From assembly GCF_009363855.1 (NCBI RefSeq), contig NZ_CP045423.1:2572001-2636000 (forward strand): a DNA stretch of 64,000 bases, read 5' to 3'. Positions 1-9,282 of this stretch are shown here, one piece after another. Numbering within the stretch: the first letter of the stretch is position 1; each line of letters begins with the position of its first letter. The position numbers and the translations under genes are program-made. Below the pieces are notes generated by a model. That model was not told the DNA's origin. It did not search any database and was given only the letters and a program-made list of their open reading frames with translations. The DNA is from Microvirga thermotolerans (GTDB lineage Bacteria > Pseudomonadota > Alphaproteobacteria > Rhizobiales > Beijerinckiaceae).

Positions 1-78
1 TCCGGAAGGGGGCCCGAGCACCAGGAATTGCTCCGACTGATCGGAACGCTGGTCGAGGAGCATCCCGTTCGCCCGTAA
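1..78 (+). CDS. 3' end of an unidentified gene (partial)
   Basis: The first 78 bases read in one frame to a TAA stop and give a 25-residue tail rich in Glu, Leu and Arg. The 5' part lies outside the window. The tail is too short to assign a family. It is kept because the frame is open from base 1 and is followed by a long non-coding stretch. Confidence 0.4.
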   Translation, partial: SGRGPEHQELLRLIGTLVEEHPVRP

Positions 79-614
79 TGCGCATCGGGAGCGAGCTGGC
101 GTGAGCCAAGCGCGGGCTCCGAGGAGGTGGAACTGCCCGCTCCCGAGGCCCAGTGACGCGGGCCCGGATGTGCTGACAATGCTTAACGCGCGTGAGCGGA
201 TCTCTCCCTCCGCTCTCCTGAGAGACAGCAGACACGTACCGAGGACGATCGCAGAAGTGGTTCCGATGACCTGCACTGCCGGTGACCTTCTCCAAGGTAA
301 AAACAACCATGCGAAGGATTGAAGGCGGATCCAACTGGCCGTTGATGCCGCTGGCAGGTGCAAAGATGCAGACTCCGATCGCGGCAACCCCGTTGCTTGA
401 GCAACGACTGTCCGACGAAAGGCTTCTCGAAGGCGGCACTGGCGGGTCGGAAGGGCTGCGTGGCTGCCTTCTCTCCGCCCCTCGAACGCGGCCTCTGGAC
501 ACCCGCCGCCGGTGATCCCATCTGCATTTGTGTGCAGGCAGAGCCTGTGCCATCCAGATGGAGATACTCGGAGTTTGAACTCACGTAGCCCTCTTCGAAG
601 ACGGAGGTGAGACG
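79..614. other. Intergenic, no gene seen
   Basis: About 530 bases lie between the partial gene and the SPW protein. Short open frames occur on both strands, but none has a ribosome-binding site plus protein-like composition. I looked for a riboswitch around 200-310 and could not fold a known class. The last 20 bases hold the strong GGAGG site of the next gene. Confidence 0.5.
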
Positions 615-1019
615 ATGAACTTCAGTCCTAGGATCTATGAACGCGAAACCGTTGATCGGCACCGCACTCCGCAGCAGTGGACCATAGTCGAGACCGTTAA
701 CGCGGCGATGGCCCTCATGCTGATCGCGTCACCGTGGACGTTCCGTTATGCGGATGCGTCAGCTGCGGCTTGGAGCGCGGTTCTCATTGGCCTTCTGCTC
801 GGGGCGATCACGCTCGCGCGGACCATAGAGGCGCGGGATTGGCAGGGTTGGGCGAGCTTGGCGCTGGGTACTTGCGCATTGCTCGCACCTTGGTTGCTTG
901 GCTTCGGCGAGATCAAGAACGCCGTAGGTACGCATGTCACAGCGGGCTTGGCCGTGGTGATGATGACCCTGATCAATCTGTGGGTCCATTACCTCGACCA
1001 GTCGCCTACCCCTGCCTGA
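615..1019 (+). CDS. SPW-repeat membrane protein
   Basis: A 134-residue protein with four predicted membrane segments arranged as two similar halves. Each half carries the motif that names the family: SPWTF near residue 38 and APWLLGF near residue 92. SPW-repeat proteins (PF03779) are small bacterial integral membrane proteins of unknown function, often found near stress genes. The start is set by GGAGGTGAGACG just upstream of the ATG. It opens the stress-gene block with the ClpG-like gene downstream on the same strand. Confidence 0.8.
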   Translation: MNFSPRIYERETVDRHRTPQQWTIVETVNAAMALMLIASPWTFRYADASAAAWSAVLIGLLLGAITLARTIEARDWQGWASLALGTCALLAPWLLGFGEIKNAVGTHVTAGLAVVMMTLINLWVHYLDQSPTPA

Positions 1020-1090
1020 GCCAGGGGACCTCAAGATCAGGTCACCGCGTGAGCCGCGGACCCACACCCTGGAGACGGAGGCGTGGACCC

Positions 1091-1336
1091 ATGAGCTTTA
1101 GCGTGATCGCCTGCGAGATCCTCGACCTGTTCCGCCAGCCCCATCGGCGGCCCGGCGCCCGCATGACAATCGCCGAGATTGACGAGCGGCTCGGCACGGA
1201 TCCCGCGGTCGCCGTGGCCATCAGGGAGCTCATCGATGCCGGCTACCTTGTGGCCCCGGACGCGTCGACGGTCGAGCTGACGGCCAAGGGCTTCGACGCG
1301 TTCCAAGGCGGCAACTGCCGTTTGCTGGCAGGCTGA
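1091..1336 (+). CDS. Small winged-helix-like hypothetical protein
   Basis: 81 residues, starting at an ATG preceded by ACGGAGGCG. The sequence has the pattern of a winged-helix domain: a helix ending in DERLGTD, a second helix AIRELIDAGYL, then a short strand-turn-strand region (TVELTAKGFDAF). That would suit a small DNA-binding or protein-binding module, but no catalytic feature is visible and I do not recognise a named family. It sits between the SPW gene and the ClpG-like gene on the same strand, so it may share their transcript. Confidence 0.55.
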   Translation: MSFSVIACEILDLFRQPHRRPGARMTIAEIDERLGTDPAVAVAIRELIDAGYLVAPDASTVELTAKGFDAFQGGNCRLLAG

Positions 1337-1493
1337 CAAGCTGACTGCCAGCCCGGTGGCCGCGACGTGCCGCCCTTCAGAACCACCGTCACCCCTCCAT
1401 TCCCACGGGCTTTTCTCGTCGGCCAAGCTGAAACTAGCTCGATCGGCAACGCGTATCATTCGGGCACGAAAACGTGATCCGGGAGCAGCAGCC

Positions 1494-4361
1494 ATGGCGA
1501 ATGGACTCTGTGACGTGTGTGGGGTGCGCCCTGCGACGGTTCGGGCGCAGGTGGTGAGCAATGGACAGCGTCAAAGCATGGAGTTGTGCGACGTCGATTA
1601 CCGGCGCCTCGCCCGCCAGCAGCGGTCGAGCTCGCCGCTCGAGTCCCTCTTCGGCGGCCGCGGCAGCCTGTTCGACGACTTCTTCGGCGGCGACTTCTTT
1701 GGCGAGAGCCCGCTCAGCAGCGCCCGGGACCGCGCAGACGAGGTTCCCGATACGGGCGATGGTGGCACCCCTATCCCGGTGCGGTCCGGCCGCGGACGGG
1801 CCCGTGGCCGCGGCGCGGCGGCAGGCGTGGCAGATCGTTTGAGCGAGCATGCGGAGGAGATCCTCCAAGCCGCCGCCCGCCGGGCGGGCGACTTCGGCCG
1901 CAAGGAGGTCGACACCGAGCACCTGCTCCTGGCGCTCACCGAAAGCGATGTCGTCCGCACCATCCTCGACCAGTTCAAGGTTTCCCTTGACGACCTGCGC
2001 AACCAGATCGTGCAGGAAAGCAGGCGGGGCGACTTCAATCCTGAGGAAGGCGGCGAGATCGGAGTGTCGCCCCGGGTCAAGAGCGCCCTCTCCCGCGCGT
2101 TCTCCGTCTCGGGCGAGTTCGGCCATTCCTATGTCGGCCCCGAGCACCTGCTGATCGGCCTTGCCGAGGAAGGCGAAGGCATCGCGGCCGATGTGCTGCG
2201 CCGCTACGGACTTACGCCCCAGGCCATCAGGCAGCAGGTCACCAAGGTGGTGGGCCGGGGCGCCGAAGAGGGCCGCGTCGACACACCGACCAACACACCC
2301 AACCTCGACAAATATGCCCGCGATCTCACCAAGCTCGCCCGTGAGGGCAAGCTCGATCCAGTGATCGGCCGCGCACGCGAGATCGAGACCACCATCGAGG
2401 TGCTGGCCCGGCGCAAGAAGAACAACCCGGTGCTCATCGGCGAGCCGGGCGTCGGCAAGACCGCCATCGTCGAGGGCCTCGCCCAGCGCATGGTGGCCGG
2501 CGAGGTGCCCGAGGCCCTGCGCGACAAGCGGCTGGTTGAGCTCTCGATCAACTCCATGGTCGCCGGCTCCAAGTACAGGGGCGAGTTCGAGGAGCGCGTG
2601 CAGCAGATTCTGAAAGAAGTCACTGAGCGCGAGGACGAGCTGATCCTGTTCATCGATGAGATCCACACCATCGTGGGTGCGGGCCAGGGTGGCGGCGAAG
2701 GCGGGCTCGACATCGCCAACGTGTTCAAGCCGGCTCTCGCCCGTGGCGAGCTCAATCTCATCGGCGCCACGACGCTAAACGAATACCAGAAGCACATCGA
2801 GAAGGACGCGGCCCTGGAACGCCGATTCCAGCCGGTGTTCGTGCCCGAGCCCACGGTCGCCCAGACCATCATGATCCTGCGCGGCCTGCGCGACACCCTG
2901 GAGGCGCACCACAAGGTCACCATCACCGACGAGGCGATCATTGCGGCCGCGGAGCTGTCCGACCGCTACATCACCGGGCGCTTCCTGCCCGACAAGGCCA
3001 TCGATCTGATCGATCAGGCGGCGGCGCGGGTAAAGATCTCCACGACGGCGCGGCCGGTCGACGTGCAGGAGCTGGAGGCCGAGGTGCGCCAGCTCAAGCG
3101 CGAGCAGGACTACGCCGCCTCGCGCAAGCAGTTCGACCGCGCGTCCCAGATCCAGGCCGAGCACGATGCCCGCAACAAGGAGCTGCAGGAGGCGACGGAA
3201 CGTTGGCGCCGCGAGCGCGGCTCGGCCTCGGCGGAAGTCCGCACCGAGCACATCGCGCAGGTGGTGTCAAAACTCACCGGCGTGCCGGTCAACGAGCTCA
3301 CCACCGAGGAGCGCCAGCGCCTGGTAAACATGGAGGCGCGCCTGCACCAGCGGGTGATCGGCCAGGAAGAGGCCGTGAGGGCGGTGAGCGACGCCGTGCG
3401 TCTGGCCCGGGCCGGCCTGCGCGAGGGGCGCCGGCCCATCGCGACCTTCCTGTTCCTCGGCCCCACCGGCGTCGGCAAGACGGAGCTGGCCAAGGCTCTT
3501 GCCGAAACGGTCTTCGGCGAGGAGGACGCCATGATCCGCCTCGACATGTCGGAGTACATGGAGCGCCATGCGGTGGCCCGGCTGATCGGCGCGCCTCCCG
3601 GCTATGTCGGCTACGAGGAGGGCGGTCAGCTCACCGAGCGTGTGCGGCGGCGGCCCTACTCCGTGGTGCTTCTCGACGAGATCGAGAAGGCGCACCCGGA
3701 CGTCTACAACGTGCTGCTGCAGGTGTTTGACGACGGGCGCCTCACCGACGGCAAGGGCCGGGTCGTGGACTTCACCAACACGATCCTGATCGCCACGTCG
3801 AACCTCGGCTCCGACATCATCCAGCGCCACCTCAACGTGCGCGGCACGGCGGAGGACGACCAGGCCCGTCTCAAGCGCGAGCTGATGGACGTGCTGCGCG
3901 GCCATTTCCGGCCGGAGTTCATCAACCGCATCGACGAGATCATCGTCTTCCACGCCCTGAGCAAGACCGAGATCCGTTCCATCGTGGAGATGCAGCTGGA
4001 GCGGGTGAAGCGCACGGCGCACGGCCAGGGGGTCGAGCTCGTCATTGACGGCAGCCTTGTCGATCACCTGGCCGCGGCGGGATTCCGGCCGGAGTTCGGC
4101 GCCCGCGAGCTGCGGCGCCTGATCCGCTCGGAGCTGGAAACCCAGCTTGCCCGCGCCATGCTGGCGAACGAGGTTCACGAGGGTGACCGTGTGATCGCGC
4201 GTTGGGACAGCCACGAGCAGAAGGTCATGCTGGAGCCCCAGCCGAAGGTGGAGGGTGAGGCACAGGCCGGCGGTGCGGCGGGCGACCATCGCAACGCGGT
4301 CGAGCTCGACCGGGAGGCCCAGCGTGGATCGGGCGACGAAGGCCGGACGGCTGCCGAGTGA
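1494..4361 (+). CDS. clpK: ClpG/ClpK-like AAA+ disaggregase
   Basis: 955 residues. The N-terminus has a zinc-ribbon-like segment (CDVC at 6-9, Cys32) followed by a Gly/Phe-rich stretch, then a Clp_N double repeat (about 115-265) and two AAA+ modules with Walker A motifs GEPGVGKT and GPTGVGKT. A short charged helical middle region separates them. The segment between the second SNLGSD motif and FRPEFINRID resembles ClpB and lacks the IGL/IGF-type loop that docks ClpP, so it should unfold or disaggregate proteins without ClpP. This layout matches ClpG_GI/ClpK, the heat-tolerance Clp ATPase of mobile stress islands. The ATG at 1494 follows GGGAGCAG; an in-frame extension to 1356 has no such site. 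The family call is strong, the exact ClpK orthology is inferred. Confidence 0.85.
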   Translation: MANGLCDVCGVRPATVRAQVVSNGQRQSMELCDVDYRRLARQQRSSSPLESLFGGRGSLFDDFFGGDFFGESPLSSARDRADEVPDTGDGGTPIPVRSGRGRARGRGAAAGVADRLSEHAEEILQAAARRAGDFGRKEVDTEHLLLALTESDVVRTILDQFKVSLDDLRNQIVQESRRGDFNPEEGGEIGVSPRVKSALSRAFSVSGEFGHSYVGPEHLLIGLAEEGEGIAADVLRRYGLTPQAIRQQVTKVVGRGAEEGRVDTPTNTPNLDKYARDLTKLAREGKLDPVIGRAREIETTIEVLARRKKNNPVLIGEPGVGKTAIVEGLAQRMVAGEVPEALRDKRLVELSINSMVAGSKYRGEFEERVQQILKEVTEREDELILFIDEIHTIVGAGQGGGEGGLDIANVFKPALARGELNLIGATTLNEYQKHIEKDAALERRFQPVFVPEPTVAQTIMILRGLRDTLEAHHKVTITDEAIIAAAELSDRYITGRFLPDKAIDLIDQAAARVKISTTARPVDVQELEAEVRQLKREQDYAASRKQFDRASQIQAEHDARNKELQEATERWRRERGSASAEVRTEHIAQVVSKLTGVPVNELTTEERQRLVNMEARLHQRVIGQEEAVRAVSDAVRLARAGLREGRRPIATFLFLGPTGVGKTELAKALAETVFGEEDAMIRLDMSEYMERHAVARLIGAPPGYVGYEEGGQLTERVRRRPYSVVLLDEIEKAHPDVYNVLLQVFDDGRLTDGKGRVVDFTNTILIATSNLGSDIIQRHLNVRGTAEDDQARLKRELMDVLRGHFRPEFINRIDEIIVFHALSKTEIRSIVEMQLERVKRTAHGQGVELVIDGSLVDHLAAAGFRPEFGARELRRLIRSELETQLARAMLANEVHEGDRVIARWDSHEQKVMLEPQPKVEGEAQAGGAAGDHRNAVELDREAQRGSGDEGRTAAE

Positions 4362-4449
4362 CCCGTTGGCTGCAGATTCGCCCGCATGGGCAGGAGCCAC
4401 CATCGGGCAGGACGGACCAGCCGTCTCAGGAGCGGCACGGAGGAAACGG

Positions 4450-5067
4450 ATGGCAGAACTTGTTGTAGTAGGCTTTGAGGATCCGAACGAGGCGGATCGG
4501 GCCCTGACCGAGCTGGCGCGCCTGCAGAAGGAATATCTCATCGACCTGGAGGACGCGGTGGTGGCGATCCGCGGCCCGGACGGCAAGCTGCGCCTGAAGC
4601 AGAGCGTCGACCTGGTGGGCGTCGGCGCGGCGTCGGGCAGCCTCTGGGGCGCCATGTGGGGCTCGCTCGTCGGCCTCCTGTTCCTGAACCCGCTCATCGG
4701 CCTTGCCACGGGCGCGGCGCTCGGAGCCGGCGCGGGCGCGCTGTCCGGGAGCCTGGCCGACTATGGCATCGACGACGGGTTCATCCGCTCCATCGGTGAG
4801 ACCCTGCAGCCCAACACCTCGGCGCTGTTCGTCCTAGTCCGCAAGGTGCAGCCGGAGAAGGTGCTGGAGGAGCTGAAGCGTTTCCGCGGACGTGTCCTGC
4901 GCTCGTCCCTCTCGCCTGAGCAGGAGGCCCGGCTTCAGGCGGCGCTGTCAGTTTCCAACGTGTCGATGCCCGGCAGCACCAGCACCGCGCCGGAGACAGC
5001 CAATCCGACAGTCCCTGGCACCGGCGGCGACCCGACCGCCGCCATGGCCCAGGGAGCAGGGCCGTGA
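4450..5067 (+). CDS. DUF1269 domain membrane-associated protein
   Basis: 205 residues preceded by GGAGGAAACGG. It begins with a ferredoxin-like stretch (ELVVVGFEDPNEADRALTEL), continues with a basic EDAVVAIR region, and has a central Gly/Ala-rich membrane hairpin (about residues 55-105). A C-terminal KVLEELKRFRGRVLRSSLSPEQE helix follows. This is the usual DUF1269 arrangement. Function is unknown; members are common in stress and acid-response clusters. It lies 88 bases after the ClpG-like gene on the same strand, so co-expression is likely. Confidence 0.8.
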   Translation: MAELVVVGFEDPNEADRALTELARLQKEYLIDLEDAVVAIRGPDGKLRLKQSVDLVGVGAASGSLWGAMWGSLVGLLFLNPLIGLATGAALGAGAGALSGSLADYGIDDGFIRSIGETLQPNTSALFVLVRKVQPEKVLEELKRFRGRVLRSSLSPEQEARLQAALSVSNVSMPGSTSTAPETANPTVPGTGGDPTAAMAQGAGP

Positions 5068-5106
5068 TCCTCCGGTCGTCGGTTCACCAGAGAAGGAGCC
5101 AGGAGG

Positions 5107-5967
5107 TCAACGTCGCGCCTCCTCGCGGCCCCTTGTCGTGATCGCCACCACGCGCTCGCGGACCGGCCCTTGGCGTCTGGCGGAGCGCACGAGCCCCTGC
5201 CGCTCAAGATCCGCCACGATCGAATAGGTTGTCCCGAGCGGCAGGCGCAGGCGGGCCGAGACATCCTGGACCGACGTGCGCGTGCGTTGCGCGACGTCCT
5301 TCAACACCTCGGCCCCGTAGTGCCTCATGGCTCGCACGCCGCGACCGGTAAGCCGATTGAGCACCGGGGACCGCGACAGGAGAAGCTGCATCGGCGTCTG
5401 CGCCGTCAGACCCCGTAGAGCGCCGGTGCGCCAAGCCGCAAAGGCAAGAGCCCCCGCTGCCGCGCCGACCAAAGCTCCCAGCAGCAGGCCGGACGAGGGC
5501 AGGTCCCAGCCGCGATGCCGCGCCCGCAGCGCCTCGATGTTCTCCTCCACATACTCATGGCGGAGTTCGCGAACCTCCTCCTCGTCCAGGATCTCGCGCG
5601 CCAGCGGCAGGAGCTCGTGCTCCTCGCGATGGAAATGCTCCTCAATCAGGGCGGCCAGATCACGGAACCTTTGGGTCCAGTCCTGGCTCCCCTTGTCCCG
5701 CACGCGGGCAAGCTCGGCGAGCCGGCGCTTGATCTCCTCATGCTCGTGTTCCAGTTCGGCGGCGAGGTGTTCGGCGCGATCGTGGTCCTCAAGCGCGTCG
5801 TAGAGGCTTTCCTCCTCCGCCTCCAGATGCCGACGAAGCTCGGTCTCGAGTTCGCTGAACAGGCGCTCGCGGCTCCGGACGCCGCCATCGGGGAAGGCCC
5901 GGGGAATCTCTCCGCAGAGGTCCGCGATGTTGGCGTGATCGTTCGCAATCAGCTGCCAAAGGTCCAT
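5107..5967 (-). CDS. Hemerythrin domain, membrane segment and winged-helix fusion
   Basis: 286 residues. Residues 1-120 form a hemerythrin HHE domain with candidate di-iron ligands His11, His47, Glu51, His74 or His76, His113 and His117. Residues 160-179 are a glycine/alanine-rich membrane segment. Residues 205-286 look like a winged helix (SVQDVSARL, then TYSIVADLERQGLV, then a charged wing). Hemerythrin domains bind O2 or sense iron and redox state. The fusion suggests a membrane-tied oxygen or redox sensor that may touch DNA. The start follows AGGAGTGACGCT; a longer frame to 6069 lacks a site. It converges on the DUF1269 gene and is divergent from terC. Confidence 0.75.
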   Translation of the reverse strand: MDLWQLIANDHANIADLCGEIPRAFPDGGVRSRERLFSELETELRRHLEAEEESLYDALEDHDRAEHLAAELEHEHEEIKRRLAELARVRDKGSQDWTQRFRDLAALIEEHFHREEHELLPLAREILDEEEVRELRHEYVEENIEALRARHRGWDLPSSGLLLGALVGAAAGALAFAAWRTGALRGLTAQTPMQLLLSRSPVLNRLTGRGVRAMRHYGAEVLKDVAQRTRTSVQDVSARLRLPLGTTYSIVADLERQGLVRSARRQGPVRERVVAITTRGREEARR

Positions 5968-6224
5968 AGCGTCACTCCTTTGATCGAAAGCACGTACCAA
6001 CGGGAGCGAAACAGGGGCAGTTCCGGTCGGTCGCCACGCCCAAGGGCCCGCCTCGGAGCTGTTTTGCACGTCCTACGACCCCGAGACGGCCCTCTCTTCA
6101 CCCTCCGTCGCGACGGCTTTGACACGGCGGGCTGCACCCTCTTCCATCGATGAACCGGGAAGGGCCTGCGAAGTTTATGTGTCGGTCGACCGTTGCGTTC
6201 TTCATGGCTGAAGGATGACCGAAG

Positions 6225-7259
6225 ATGGGAGGTGACATCTGGCTGTGGGTGGCGTTCGCAGTCCTCGTGGTGGGGCTCCTCGTGCTCGACCTCGGCGTCC
6301 TGCACCGGGAGGTGCGCGCCATCGGTGTCGGGGAGGCCCTGTGGTTGAGCCTGGGCTACATCATCCTCGCCCTCCTGTTCGCCGCCGGGGTGTACTGGTT
6401 CCTCGGCCGGCAGGCAGGCGTCGAGTTCCTGACGGGCTACTTCATCGAAAAGTCGCTCTCCATCGACAACATCTTCGTCTTCGTCCTGATCTTCTCCAAC
6501 TTCGGAGTGCCGGCCGCCTACCAGCACCGGGTCCTGTTCTGGGGCGTGCTCGGCGCGCTGGCGCTGCGGGCCGTGCTGGTCTTCGCCGGCGTCCAGCTCC
6601 TGCATGCGTTCGCCTGGATGACGCTGGTCTTCGGCGCGTTCCTGATCATCACCGGGATCAGGATGCTGTTCGCGGCCGAGGGCACGCCCGATCTCCAGAA
6701 CAACACGGTCCTGAAGCTCCTCCGCCGCCGGCTGCCGGTCACGGAGGACTACGAAGGGACGCACTTTCTGGTCCGACGGAACGGCGCGCTGTACGTGACG
6801 CCGTTGTTCCTCGTGCTGGTGATGGTCGAGTTCACCGACCTGGTGTTCGCCGTCGACTCCATTCCGGCGATCCTGGCGATCACGCAGGACCCGTTCATCG
6901 TCTACACGTCCAACGTGATGGCGATTCTCGGGCTGCGGGCGCTCTATTTCGCGCTCGCCGGGATCGTGAAGCGGTTCGTCTACCTCAAGTATGCGTTGTC
7001 GCTGATCCTCGTGCTGGTGGGCATCAAGATGACGGTGAACCATCTCTACGGCGGCAAGGTCATCCCCACCGAGGCTGCCTTGCTTGCCACCGCCGTCCTG
7101 ATCGTTGGAGCGATCGGGCTGTCCCTGCTGCGGACGCGCGGTCGCGAGCTGGCGGATGAGGTCAGGATGCCCACCGGTTGGGTGCCGGGCAGCCGGTCGC
7201 ACCCATACGGGAAGCGGCGGCCGCGCCAGACGCCGGAGCGCGCCCCGCAGTCATCCTAG
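6225..7259 (+). CDS. TerC family membrane protein (Alx/TerC type)
   Basis: 344 residues with about eight or nine membrane helices. Signature stretches include FIEKSLSIDNIFVF near residue 75 and VEFTDLVFAVDSIPAI near residue 205, whose acidic residues are typical of TerC. The family is linked to tellurite resistance and, for Alx/MeeF/MeeY-type members, to manganese export. The C-terminal 40 residues are basic and probably cytoplasmic. I looked upstream for a yybP-ykoY manganese riboswitch and saw none. It lies in the stress block, divergent from the hemerythrin fusion gene. Confidence 0.88.
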   Translation: MGGDIWLWVAFAVLVVGLLVLDLGVLHREVRAIGVGEALWLSLGYIILALLFAAGVYWFLGRQAGVEFLTGYFIEKSLSIDNIFVFVLIFSNFGVPAAYQHRVLFWGVLGALALRAVLVFAGVQLLHAFAWMTLVFGAFLIITGIRMLFAAEGTPDLQNNTVLKLLRRRLPVTEDYEGTHFLVRRNGALYVTPLFLVLVMVEFTDLVFAVDSIPAILAITQDPFIVYTSNVMAILGLRALYFALAGIVKRFVYLKYALSLILVLVGIKMTVNHLYGGKVIPTEAALLATAVLIVGAIGLSLLRTRGRELADEVRMPTGWVPGSRSHPYGKRRPRQTPERAPQSS

Positions 7260-7586
7260 GCGGTGCTCCATATCGGTTCGCCAGACCGGCCGGAGCACAT
7301 CGTTCCATCGGCCATGAAAGAGCCGGGGCTCGATCTGCCGCGCAGGCCGCAGAGGCGGCACTGGAACGTTCAAGAACTTGGCCGGCCATGCGATCCATCG
7401 GCCGGAACCGCGCCCGAGAGCAGAAAGCTGCCGGTCCGGTTGGCGACGGGAAAGCGCAATAAGCGAAGATTGACCTGGGTCGTGCCCCTGTTCGGCGCGC
7501 TCCGCCGCTGAACCGCAAATCCGCAGGAGAACGGCCGGGCGGTCAGATCCATCGGGCGAGCCGGCGGAACCGAGTTGGAGACCCGC
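7260..7586. other. Intergenic, no supported gene
   Basis: This stretch separates terC from the convergent protease gene. Several short frames run through it, the longest reading Arg/Pro-rich sequence with no domain and no convincing ribosome-binding site. No terminator hairpin with a T-run was found. Confidence 0.45.
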
Positions 7587-8549
7587 CTAATACCAGAGGC
7601 CGGTTGGGCGCCAATGAGGCCTCCGGTGCGGAGGACCTAAGCGCGAAGGCAGGATGACGGGGCCCGGGTAAAGTTCCTGCTCGGTGGGCCCTACTCGCAG
7701 AGCCAACAATCGCCCGATGCGCTTGCGTGTATCCGGATGCGTTCGCAGCAGCGAGGGGTGGGGAATGCGCCGGCCCGGAAGGAACAGGGTCTCCAGCAGG
7801 CCGCCCTCGTAGCGTTCCAGCTTTGCCAGGGCCGACGCAAGGCCGAGCGGGTCGCCCGTGAGCCCCGCCGCGTCGAGATCGGCATCGTATTCCCGCGTCC
7901 GGGACAGAGCGAGCTGGAGCAGGCTGGCGAGCGTCGGGGCGAACACGAGAAGGATCACCAGGAGCCAGAGCACGGCGTTCCCTTCGACCAGCAGGACCGG
8001 CAGGCTCGCCAGAAGAAGGATCACTCCGGCCAGGGACATCGCGGCAGTCACCCGGTTGATGACGTCGGCGAGGGTCATGATCCCGAGGTCGTTGTTGCGG
8101 ATGTGGCTGACCTCGTGGGCCAGGACACCGGCCAGTTCGCGCAAGGTGAGGTGCCTCAGGAGCCCGTCCGTGACTGCGATCGCCGCCTCGCCCTGTGCGC
8201 CTGTCGCGAAGGCGGTCATCATCCGGCTCGGGACGTAGAAGAGCGCGGGCGGCTGCGGGAGGCCGGCACGGTCCGAGATCAGCGCGAGAGCTTGGAAGAG
8301 TGCTGGCATCTCGTGGGGTCGGATCGGCACGGCCCCGTACATGCGCAGGGTGAGCCAGGGTGAGACGTAGGGGGTGAACAGAAGGCTGATGCTGCCGGCG
8401 AAGAGCGCCCACGCAACCCCCTCCCCGCCCGCGACGATCCAGCCGCAGGCCGCCAGAAGCGCCGCCATGCCACCGATCAGGAGCAATGACTGGATGCGGT
8501 TCTGGCGCTTGTGGCGAAGGCGCTCTCGCTCGTTCAAAGGGCTGATCAT
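7587..8549 (-). CDS. HtpX-like M48 family metalloprotease
   Basis: 320 residues from the ATG at 8549. Two N-terminal membrane segments (about 20-60) precede an M48 peptidase domain with zinc motif HEVSH at 145-149 and the downstream glutamate in SRTREYDAD. Two more membrane helices lie between them, as in HtpX. HtpX is an inner-membrane zinc endopeptidase that degrades misfolded membrane proteins, partnering functionally with FtsH. The start is uncertain because a longer frame reaches 8645, but the shorter start fits the family. An M48 protease is also part of heat-resistance loci, which fits its neighbours. Confidence 0.85.
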   Translation of the reverse strand: MISPLNERERLRHKRQNRIQSLLLIGGMAALLAACGWIVAGGEGVAWALFAGSISLLFTPYVSPWLTLRMYGAVPIRPHEMPALFQALALISDRAGLPQPPALFYVPSRMMTAFATGAQGEAAIAVTDGLLRHLTLRELAGVLAHEVSHIRNNDLGIMTLADVINRVTAAMSLAGVILLLASLPVLLVEGNAVLWLLVILLVFAPTLASLLQLALSRTREYDADLDAAGLTGDPLGLASALAKLERYEGGLLETLFLPGRRIPHPSLLRTHPDTRKRIGRLLALRVGPTEQELYPGPVILPSRLGPPHRRPHWRPTGLWY

Positions 8550-8886
8550 GGCAGGTTCTGGTGAGATCGGCAGGACTTCGCGTTCTTGGATCCAAGGGCA
8601 GGACGATCCTGTGACGGTAACCCGTGCCGCATGAAAAAGTGTCATGGACTGCGTGGCGGAGAGCGCTCGCTATTTCCCCCTTCCAACCCCTAGGGATCTC
8701 GCCGGATGAGCGGCAAGTCGCTCCCGGGGCGGATACTTCAATGAAACTTAAAACGTTGAGATCCGCCTGCCCTCGCCCGATCCCGCGCAGTTGGGTCATT
8801 GGCATGGGCGGGCCGATCGCGATGCTTGACCTCGGACATCCGCACCACCACGTCGACAGGTGTGGATTCGCGCATCGGAGGTGCGC
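8550..8886. other. Divergent intergenic region
   Basis: 337 bases between the divergent protease gene and the DUF2905 gene. It should hold promoters for both, but no clear sigma70, sigma32 or EcfG box was found by eye. The GGAGGTGCGC ribosome-binding site of the next gene is at its right edge. Confidence 0.4.
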
Positions 8887-9099
8887 ATGGAGGTCTCGCG
8901 CATACTGATTGGGCTGGGGCTCCTGCTCGTGCTTGTGGGCCTGCTCTGGCCGGTACTGGCGAAGCTCGGGTTCGGCCGCCTGCCGGGTGACGTTTTGATC
9001 CAGCGGGATGGCTTTTCGCTGTATGTGCCGCTGGCAACCAGCATCCTTGTGAGCCTGATCCTCAGCTTGGTCCTGTGGGTGGTTAACCGCTGGTCCTGA
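8887..9099 (+). CDS. DUF2905 small membrane protein
   Basis: 70 residues with two hydrophobic segments (residues 6-24 and 44-66) joined by a loop containing GFGRLPGDVLIQRDGF, which is the conserved centre of DUF2905 (PF11146). The length matches the family. The ATG at 8887 follows GGAGGTGCGC, which fixes the start. Function is unknown; the family is widespread in Alphaproteobacteria and often sits beside unrelated housekeeping or stress genes. Confidence 0.85.
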   Translation: MEVSRILIGLGLLLVLVGLLWPVLAKLGFGRLPGDVLIQRDGFSLYVPLATSILVSLILSLVLWVVNRWS

Positions 9100-9282
9100 G
9101 CAAAGGCAGAGCGCCGTGCGAGGCCCATCAAACCTTCGACAACCGAATGGTGAAAGGTCGCTGGCGCTCCAACTCCCGGTGGGCGAGCCGCGACTTCGGC
9201 GTCTCCGAGGACCTGTGTCGACGGAAGCCGAAGACGCCATAGAATCGTAGTCAGGCCTTGTCGTAGCGAGAGGGACTTTCTC

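Noticed and set aside
200..310. Possible glycine or other riboswitch before the SPW gene
   Set aside because: Some purine-rich segments looked suggestive, but I could not pair them into any known riboswitch core, and the distance to the gene (300 bases) is large.
5968..6224. Possible yybP-ykoY manganese riboswitch upstream of terC
   Set aside because: Expected conserved loops were not found in this region.
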